Shown piece after piece: positions 1 to 5,327 of a DNA stretch of 8,854 bases. Position 1 is the stretch's first letter; every line of letters starts with the position of its first letter. The notes below the pieces were generated by a model. It ran no database searches and had not been told where the DNA came from. It worked only from the letters and a program-made list of their open reading frames with translations. Made by a program: the position numbers and the translations under genes. The DNA comes from Microcaldota archaeon (GTDB lineage Archaea > Micrarchaeota > Micrarchaeia > Burarchaeales > JACQQB01), in assembly GCA_016207225.1 (NCBI GenBank), contig JACQQB010000068.1, positions 1-8,854 of the forward strand, written 5' to 3'.

Positions 1-1005
1 ATGCCAGGCTATACCCATACAAGAATAGCGCAGCCAATAACTTTAGCTTTCTGGCTTTCCTCTTATGTTAAAGGCTTTGAGAGGGACGCCGAAAGATTGC
101 AGGAACTCTACAACAGGATCAACCTCAATCCATTAGGTGCATGTGCTCTGGCTGGTACAACCTGGAACATAGACCGGGAACTAACTGCCGAATTCCTCGG
201 CTTTAATGGTGTGCAGGTAAATGCTCTTGATGTTGTTAGCTCGAGAGGAGAATTCGAAGCCGAGCTGCTAAGCATCCTATCCATTCTGATGCTTCGCTTG
301 AGCAGGATAGCAGAAGAGCTCATTCTATTCTCAAGCGCAGAATTTGGTTTTTTTGAATTGAGTGACCGCTATGCTACAGGCTCCTCAATAATGCCACAGA
401 AGAAAAACCCGGATGCACTGGAGCTGATGCGTGCCCGCTGCGCCCGTATCTATGGTTATCTTATGCAAGTTCTGGCTACTGTTAAAAACCTAATCTCAGG
501 CCACAATGCAGATACGCAGGAAACCAAGTATGCCATATTCATGGCAATAGACCATTCCAAGGCAAGCTTAGCCATCCTGAATGGCATAATAAAAACAACC
601 AAAATAAACAAGGCTAGAATGCGCAATGCGCTGGAAAGAGACTTTGCATCTGCAACAGACCTTGCAGACTTGCTTGCCAAAAAAGGCATACCATTCAGGG
701 AAGCACACTCGATTGCCGGTTCACTGGTCAAAAAATGCATAGCCAAGAAAATGAGCCTGAGCGAACTAACTCCAAACATGATTAAAGGGGTTAAACTAAC
801 TTCTGCCGAGATAAAATCCTCCACTGACCTGTTGAAAATTGTCCAGCAGAGAAGAACCGGCCCTGCACCTGAAAACTCCAGGAAAATGCTTCAGGAAAGC
901 GAAAGGAAAATGCAGGAATCACAAAGCTCATTGTATGAAAGAAGGAAAAAAATAAAACAAGCTTTAAGGAAATTCGAGCAGGTTAAAAAGTCAATTTCCA
1001 GATAA
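1..1005 (+). CDS. argH: Argininosuccinate lyase, C-terminal part (5' end outside window)
   Basis: This is the fumarase/aspartase-superfamily enzyme that splits argininosuccinate into arginine and fumarate, the last step of arginine synthesis in the cytoplasm. The visible 334 residues begin inside the conserved motif MPGYTH (residues 1-6, with the conserved His at 6) followed by AQP. The first ATG is therefore almost certainly internal, and roughly 150 N-terminal residues lie upstream of the window. Further ArgH marks are ALAGTTWNIDRELTA (49-63), NALD (74-77), the superfamily signature GSSIMPQKKNPD (127-138, containing the catalytic-loop serines), and ATDLADLLAKKGIPFREAH (218-236). The remnant of the C-terminal GGxAPE motif is TGPAPE (286-291), followed by a lysine-rich helical tail. 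The segment that usually reads like YNRDLQEDK is here HNADTQETK (168-176), which changes a Tyr and an Arg normally found there. The gene converges with the cupredoxin gene, 28 bases away. Family assignment is secure; strict substrate specificity is less so. Confidence 0.9.
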   Translation: MPGYTHTRIAQPITLAFWLSSYVKGFERDAERLQELYNRINLNPLGACALAGTTWNIDRELTAEFLGFNGVQVNALDVVSSRGEFEAELLSILSILMLRLSRIAEELILFSSAEFGFFELSDRYATGSSIMPQKKNPDALELMRARCARIYGYLMQVLATVKNLISGHNADTQETKYAIFMAIDHSKASLAILNGIIKTTKINKARMRNALERDFASATDLADLLAKKGIPFREAHSIAGSLVKKCIAKKMSLSELTPNMIKGVKLTSAEIKSSTDLLKIVQQRRTGPAPENSRKMLQESERKMQESQSSLYERRKKIKQALRKFEQVKKSISR

Positions 1006-1033
1006 CCATTCATAACTCTCTTGAGTAAGTTGT

Positions 1034-1600
1034 TTAATTCTTGTCTAAGACTATTATCTGTCCTTTCATCCCAGGATGACCTGAGCCACAGAATACATTG
1101 CACATGAAATCATAAGTTGCAACTTCAAACGCAGTAAACTCCACTATCACTGTTGTGTTTGGGCCCAACTGCTCATTCACATTCAAGCCGGGAATTGAAA
1201 ATCCATGTGTGACATCAATACTCTTAACTCTTATTCTTACTTTGTCCCCCTTATTTACTGTTATTGTTGAAGGAATGAACTCAAACTGTTTGGCAGTTAT
1301 GTTGAACTCCTTAATGGCTTCAGCTGGCTTCGGCTTCTCAGGCACTGTTTGATTTTTTTCTGGCTCAGGCGTTGCACATGACTCTGATTCTACAAAACTC
1401 TTGCACTCATAACTAGTTGAAAGGTCACATTGGTAATTTGTTCTTTTCTGCTGGCCATCCAAACACTCGCTCCACTCGCCTGGAGAAGGGCATGTAGGGC
1501 ATGTTTTTATCGTTGCTTCTTGCTTTTTTGGCTGCTCCTGTGTACAACCTGCTATTAAAAGTAGGAATACTAAAAAAATGCTAAGGCAGATTTTTTTCAT
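1034..1600 (-). CDS. CuA-type cupredoxin lipoprotein (cytochrome oxidase subunit II-like)
   Basis: A 188-aa exported copper protein. It opens with a basic MKK, a hydrophobic stretch and a lipobox LIAGC (Cys19), so it should be a lipid-anchored surface protein. Residues 34-75 hold six cysteines around WSEC...QKRT, resembling a thrombospondin type-1-like module. A Pro/Glu/Lys-rich linker follows. Residues about 98-188 form a cupredoxin domain with all CuA ligand positions: His132 in DVTHGFSIPG, then C167-x3-C171-x3-H175-x2-M178. Unlike subunit II of terminal oxidases there is no pair of transmembrane helices, and no other oxidase subunit gene lies nearby. It may be a stand-alone electron carrier, a copper-handling protein or a sensor. 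I chose the ATG at 1600 over the in-frame GTG directly before it (1603) because a TATA element is centred 26 bases upstream of that ATG. The gene follows the amidohydrolase gene by about 34 bases. Confidence 0.85.
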   Translation of the reverse strand: MKKICLSIFLVFLLLIAGCTQEQPKKQEATIKTCPTCPSPGEWSECLDGQQKRTNYQCDLSTSYECKSFVESESCATPEPEKNQTVPEKPKPAEAIKEFNITAKQFEFIPSTITVNKGDKVRIRVKSIDVTHGFSIPGLNVNEQLGPNTTVIVEFTAFEVATYDFMCNVFCGSGHPGMKGQIIVLDKN

Positions 1601-1621
1601 CACAATATTCTATTACCCAGG

Positions 1622-1630
1622 TTATTAAAT
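1622..1630 (-). promoter_or_regulatory. Putative archaeal box A for the cupredoxin gene
   Basis: On the minus strand this reads ATTTAATAA. It is centred 26 bases before the ATG at 1600, the spacing expected if transcription starts at or next to the start codon. It lies between the amidohydrolase stop codon (1635-1637) and the cupredoxin start, with no convincing Shine-Dalgarno sequence in between. The cupredoxin may therefore have its own leaderless transcript in addition to read-through from upstream. The call is by eye from spacing and base composition. Confidence 0.45.
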
Positions 1631-1634
1631 CTTT

Positions 1635-2807
1635 TCAGCTTGAGTTTTCACCAAGACTTTTGTTGATCAGCTGCTCTGCATTTTTATAAGCAAAATTTTC
1701 TTGCACTGAATGATCCAGCCTTCCTATAAATGCCCGTGCATATCTTACTAAGAATAACCCAACTTCAACATCATAATTCCATTCGGCATCTCCTCTGTCA
1801 GTGCCCCACATGACTCTGTCTGGGTGTTTCTCGATTAACTTTTTCCAGCGCTCAAGGTCTTTTTCAATCAAGGAATCAAAGTCCTTTTCCGCAGCTGCCA
1901 AAAATTCTTCTCTGCTTTTTCCCACATAGAGTGGAAAATGCTGGTAATATGAAGGATCACAGGTATAGTATATGTTCGGATATTTGTCCATTAGGTCATC
2001 GATATCCCCTTCAATCTCATCCCCATGAACGATAAAATCAATATCCGGATGCTGTTTCAAAACATTCTCAAAATTATCCTTATGTCCTTCCCCCGGATGC
2101 ATGTATACCATAAGCTTGTGTTTTTTTACAACTGGGTAAATTTCCTGAAAGATCTGTGCATCAGGGGGAAAATCTTCTGCCTTCCTATTCCTTTCTCTAA
2201 TATCATAAATCCCAATCTCACCGTATCCGCGGAACAATCCCGGATACTCATCAAGCATGTCGCTTAAAGCATTCGCCTCTGCAGTTGGCGGCACGTCATC
2301 TTTTCCTGGCGGCATGATGAATGGAGTGAATGATGTAGGATACTGCTGCATGGTTCGATTAGCTATCTCCAACAGCTGGGAAGGAATTTCTGGGTATACT
2401 GGAAAAAAAGCAAAATTCTTTATCGTGCCTTCATTCTTAAGAGTGCAGGCAATCTCACTCATCCTTACATTCCAACCAAGAAGTGCCCTAGGTCCACCAA
2501 ACCTTCCTGGCGGTATCTCCCTATCCTCTCTCGGGTCAAAATCAGGTATGGCTGGTATATGCAAGTGTGTATCTGTCAAAGGACCTTTGTAATAAGAATC
2601 AGGATATTCCTGTTTTTCAATCACAGGGCAAGGGGAAGGTTCCATGGCAGCTTCAACATGCTGACGCAAAACCTTTTCCTTGAAACCAGGCTCCTCCTGT
2701 TCTCCTATATCTATTGGTAGAATATCTCTGATGGAAATCTCCTTCTCAATACATCCACTAACAAGTACAAGAGATATAAATAAAATATACAATGACTTGT
2801 TTCCCAT
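1635..2807 (-). CDS. Lipoprotein amidohydrolase-2 family metal-dependent hydrolase
   Basis: A 390-aa protein with a short signal sequence ending in a lipobox VSGC (Cys19), so it is probably anchored on the outer membrane face. After a charged linker, residues about 76-370 read as a TIM-barrel hydrolase of the amidohydrolase-2 type (Pfam PF04909 family). The metal-site positions are visible: DTHLH (His81 and His83), GEIGIYD (Glu197), YMHPG (His237), IVHGDE (His261) and MWGTDRGD (Asp337). These match the HxH, His, His, Asp pattern of the superfamily. The substrate cannot be inferred; relatives act on carboxylated rings, lactones and similar compounds. The ATG at 2807 lies 7 bases after the stop of the preceding lipoprotein gene, so the two are very likely co-transcribed. 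Most members of this family are cytoplasmic, so the lipoprotein signal is unusual. The fold call is strong; function is open. Confidence 0.8.
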   Translation of the reverse strand: MGNKSLYILFISLVLVSGCIEKEISIRDILPIDIGEQEEPGFKEKVLRQHVEAAMEPSPCPVIEKQEYPDSYYKGPLTDTHLHIPAIPDFDPREDREIPPGRFGGPRALLGWNVRMSEIACTLKNEGTIKNFAFFPVYPEIPSQLLEIANRTMQQYPTSFTPFIMPPGKDDVPPTAEANALSDMLDEYPGLFRGYGEIGIYDIRERNRKAEDFPPDAQIFQEIYPVVKKHKLMVYMHPGEGHKDNFENVLKQHPDIDFIVHGDEIEGDIDDLMDKYPNIYYTCDPSYYQHFPLYVGKSREEFLAAAEKDFDSLIEKDLERWKKLIEKHPDRVMWGTDRGDAEWNYDVEVGLFLVRYARAFIGRLDHSVQENFAYKNAEQLINKSLGENSS

Positions 2808-2814
2808 ATATCCA

Positions 2815-4368
2815 CTACTTAATGTTCAAGCGTCCATCCAAAGGAACCTCCTGGTATTCCTGTGGTGTAAGCTCTCTCATATTCTTGAACTCAAACTCTT
2901 CCCTGTGTGTATTGTAATAGTCATAGAAACCATTAGAAACATCATAGACTTCTCCCTTATCCGGATTATAGACACGCTCTCTGCTTAAAATCGTGTCACT
3001 CCACTTCTGACTTATCCTGTCATAAGTCTCCTGCCTGGCTTCCCAGCCCTTAGTTATGATATCTGAAGTTTCACTCAGGGTGTTTGCTATATTCCTCTGG
3101 GCTTCTGCCTGGGCCCTTTGCTGGGCCTGGCAATTCTTAACATAAGGATCGCTCAGTTTTATTGACTCTGCAGTTTTTACTAATGTGGCTTCCAAAGAAT
3201 CAAACTCATCCACCGGTGCGCTGATCATGTACAATGGCGTAGCAGCTGCAAAGCCTGCCACTGGGTAATATGTCACTACAACCAAGAACCTCCCCTTGGC
3301 AGCTATCCCGCCTTGGGTGAATGTTGCATAGTATGTTCCGCCATCGAAAGGTATCCCGCTCTGCGTATACAGGTTCGCTACATCCTGTGGCAGCGGCTGT
3401 CTGTCAATTATCTGCACATTGCTAATCTCAGGATAAAATGGGGCAATCTGTCTAACTAAATCCACAGTGCCTAAAGCCGGGAATGCTTCAGTTATGTATC
3501 TTTCTGAATCTACATTGGTAACCAGAGGTAATTGTGCTATCGTGTCTGCTCCTGGACAGACTGCGCCCAACTGCCTGCATGTTGCATAATACTCATCACT
3601 CTGCTGCTTTATGGCAGGGTCATAGTAAACAGGCCCGAGCTCAGTAAAAGCAATCATCTGCTTAACAGGATTTTGCGAGTCTCTTGCTATAACAGCTAAG
3701 CCTGCACAACTGCCAGCCGTGCCAATCTGCCAATTTGGTGGTGCTTGCAAAGTTACCTCACCGCCCTGGGACTGGTAACTGACTAAATTTACTGCTGCCG
3801 AAGCACTCTCTGGCTTAACTATCTTGTAGCTGGCAAGAATCTCCCTTAATTCGGGCTCCCTGGTATTAAAGTTAGCTGCAAGTGTCTCATAGCCAGCCAA
3901 GAATCCATTCCCATTCGGGTCCATAAAAGTTGTCAGAACTCCTTTGAATTTTTTATTATTCTGGTCACTGTAAGTAGCAACCACCTGTACCAAAGTCTTA
4001 TCCGAATTGCTTGAGATGTTGACTACTGTAAAATCAGGATATTCCTGCTTTACCTGTCCTACTATGAAATTTGTTAATTGCAGTGCATTTATACTTCTGA
4101 ATTCTCCTCCCAAAACCAATGGCCATATGATTACACTGGAATCTCCGTTATCCCCTTCTGCCAGCAAATACTGGTTGCTCACTATCTCAGATTTCCAGCC
4201 CTGCGGCAGGCACAATGAATAACCGTTCTTTGCATCATTCACCTGGTTAGGGCAAGTGTTGAGGAAAGATCCGGGAGTATTGATGTTGTTTAAGCCAGCG
4301 CAAACGCAGCCAAATACGAAAACAGAAAAAATAAGCAGTAGCAAGGTGTTTTTGAATTTTATCATCAT
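2815..4368 (-). CDS. Two-domain lipoprotein of unknown function
   Basis: A 517-aa exported protein with a basic start, a hydrophobic helix and a lipobox VFGC (Cys21). Residues about 45-185 contain NGYSLCLPQGWKSE, followed by alternating strands and a final helix EPELREILASYKIV. Residues about 195-407 repeat this plan in diverged form, with GGEVTLQAPPNWQIG near the start and LVKTAESIKL at the end. Both halves resemble the alpha/beta sandwich of PsbP/DcrB-like proteins, a low-confidence fold guess from the pattern 'polar strand, Pro, x, x, Trp'. Residues about 410-450 form a Gln/Ala-rich helix. The tail (450-517) contains YNPDKGEVYDVSNGFYDYY, a compact conserved-looking module. There are also Cys40, Cys53, Cys221, Cys264, Cys271 and Cys413 that could pair outside the cell. 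It is the first gene of the minus-strand lipoprotein block. The ATG at 4368 is followed directly by a second ATG at 4365, and either could be used. Confidence 0.75.
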   Translation of the reverse strand: MMIKFKNTLLLLIFSVFVFGCVCAGLNNINTPGSFLNTCPNQVNDAKNGYSLCLPQGWKSEIVSNQYLLAEGDNGDSSVIIWPLVLGGEFRSINALQLTNFIVGQVKQEYPDFTVVNISSNSDKTLVQVVATYSDQNNKKFKGVLTTFMDPNGNGFLAGYETLAANFNTREPELREILASYKIVKPESASAAVNLVSYQSQGGEVTLQAPPNWQIGTAGSCAGLAVIARDSQNPVKQMIAFTELGPVYYDPAIKQQSDEYYATCRQLGAVCPGADTIAQLPLVTNVDSERYITEAFPALGTVDLVRQIAPFYPEISNVQIIDRQPLPQDVANLYTQSGIPFDGGTYYATFTQGGIAAKGRFLVVVTYYPVAGFAAATPLYMISAPVDEFDSLEATLVKTAESIKLSDPYVKNCQAQQRAQAEAQRNIANTLSETSDIITKGWEARQETYDRISQKWSDTILSRERVYNPDKGEVYDVSNGFYDYYNTHREEFEFKNMRELTPQEYQEVPLDGRLNIK

Positions 4369-4385
4369 TATGTTTATACTTTAAC

Positions 4386-4395
4386 TTTTTATATG
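4386..4395. promoter_or_regulatory. Putative shared bidirectional TATA element
   Basis: The plus strand reads TTTTTATATG and the minus strand CATATAAAAA, so each direction presents a good box A. Its centre lies about 23-26 bases before the tandem ATGs of the 517-aa lipoprotein (4368/4365). In the other direction it lies about 30 bases before the ATG at 4420 of the alpha/beta hydrolase. Both spacings fit archaeal initiation at or within a few bases of the start codon. The whole gap between the two genes is very AT-rich. A second weaker box, TTTATACTT (4373-4381), overlaps the same region. Confidence 0.5.
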
Positions 4396-4419
4396 TTTAT
4401 TCCCTTAATAGTCCAGTAT

Positions 4420-5286
4420 ATGTTCCAACAAAGTAGACCGTCGGCTTCTGTTACTCGTATATCTGAAGGAAAAAAACTAAATCATTTTCTGCCTGCCAAT
4501 GATGGAATTGGGCTACATTATGAATTCTGGCTACCCAAATCCACACCAATGAAGAGGATTATGCTCTGCATCCCTGGTTATGATTCAAACACAAAATACT
4601 TTAAGGAATTTGCAATGTCAATGAACGCGCAAGGAATCGGTGTCTATTCTTTTGATTTGCGTGGCTTTGGAAAAAGTGAAGGCAAGGCAAGTGTTTCACA
4701 AAGTCTGAAAGACATCAAGCTGTTTGTCCGCTTTATCAAAGAAATGCACCCAGACTTGCCCTTCCATCTGCTAGGCCATAGTGTAGGCGCAGTTGCTTAT
4801 GCAATGCAATACGCAATAGCAAACCCATCTGAAATCTCATCCCTCGTTCTTATAGCTCCGGCAACAAAAATCAAGTTTAAGATCTGGTTTAATCACCTGT
4901 TAAGGTCTCTTGGCATACCCTTGCAGTTCAAGGTGATTGACCCTGAAGCAGGAGACATAAAAATAAACAAGGATGGAAAGCCTGTCAGGTATTCCCCCTT
5001 CCATGTATTCGATATAGGGTTTAATTGCAATTTTCGTTCTTATGCAAGAGCTCCTCATATCGGGGTTCCTACTTTCATAGTCATGTCTGACGAAAGGCAA
5101 GATGTAATAATCCATGCTGATGACATACTTCGCTTTGCCAAAAGAGTACCCAACAAGGCAATAATGGGCTACAATGGGGCAGGCCATCTTGTCTTTACTA
5201 GCTTTTCCCCAAAAGTAAGCGATGTTTATGAAGAACAAAGACTGCAAGTTTATGCTGACATCTCTAAATGGATCAATGGACAGTAA
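4420..5286 (+). CDS. Alpha/beta hydrolase, monoacylglycerol lipase-like (Hydrolase_4 type)
   Basis: A 288-aa serine hydrolase, probably an esterase or lipase acting on a small acyl substrate. Numbered from the ATG at 4420, it shows an entry strand LHYEFWLP (32-39) and an oxyanion-region CIPGYDSNTKYF (50-61). Next comes FDLRGFGKSEG (78-88), the typical 'D-x-RG-x-G-x-S' strand of the family. The nucleophile elbow is GHSVG (119-123, Ser121), a likely acid is Asp228 in RQDVII, and the catalytic His256 is in GAGHLVF. The triad appears complete, with a short cap region at about 150-205. There is no signal peptide, so it should be cytoplasmic, although it is transcribed divergently from a lipoprotein gene. 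An in-frame ATG at 4393 would add nine residues, but it overlaps the probable TATA element, so I prefer 4420. Because archaeal membrane lipids are ether-linked, a monoacylglycerol substrate is doubtful. Confidence 0.85.
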   Translation: MFQQSRPSASVTRISEGKKLNHFLPANDGIGLHYEFWLPKSTPMKRIMLCIPGYDSNTKYFKEFAMSMNAQGIGVYSFDLRGFGKSEGKASVSQSLKDIKLFVRFIKEMHPDLPFHLLGHSVGAVAYAMQYAIANPSEISSLVLIAPATKIKFKIWFNHLLRSLGIPLQFKVIDPEAGDIKINKDGKPVRYSPFHVFDIGFNCNFRSYARAPHIGVPTFIVMSDERQDVIIHADDILRFAKRVPNKAIMGYNGAGHLVFTSFSPKVSDVYEEQRLQVYADISKWINGQ

Positions 5287-5302
5287 GCTAATAAAAAAGG
5301 TA

Positions 5303-5318
5303 CACTATATATTATATA
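5303..5318 (+). promoter_or_regulatory. Putative TATA region for the 790-aa protein gene
   Basis: An unbroken run of A/T alternation (core CTATATATTATATA) follows a purine-rich AAAAAAGG (5294-5300) that could act as a BRE. It precedes the ATG at 5328. The core centre is only about 17-20 bases upstream of that ATG, slightly short for strict leaderless initiation. A weak AGGT (5318-5321) sits 6 bases before the ATG and could help ribosome binding. The exact element is uncertain. Confidence 0.4.
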
Positions 5319-5327
5319 GGTATATAC

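Noticed and set aside
456..824. 122-aa open frame on the minus strand
   Set aside because: It is antisense to the conserved argH coding region and shows no domain or start signal of its own.
1006..1033. Possible terminator between the convergent argH and cupredoxin genes
   Set aside because: Only short T-rich runs are visible and no clear stem-loop, so a terminator cannot be supported.
1155..1352. 65-aa open frame on the plus strand with a hydrophobic segment
   Set aside because: It mirrors the cupredoxin domain on the opposite strand; the CuA ligands support only the minus frame.
1601..1603. GTG as start of the cupredoxin gene
   Set aside because: It directly precedes an ATG that fits the TATA spacing and gives a normal lipoprotein signal, so the GTG adds only one residue without support.
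2257..2592. 111-aa open frame on the plus strand
   Set aside because: It is antisense to the amidohydrolase barrel, whose catalytic motifs prove the minus frame.
4900..5247. 115-aa open frame on the minus strand
   Set aside because: It is antisense to the C-terminal half of the alpha/beta hydrolase, including the catalytic His; no supporting features.
5303..5318. A/T alternation as a palindromic operator
   Set aside because: The symmetry is a by-product of TA repetition and is better explained as a promoter element.
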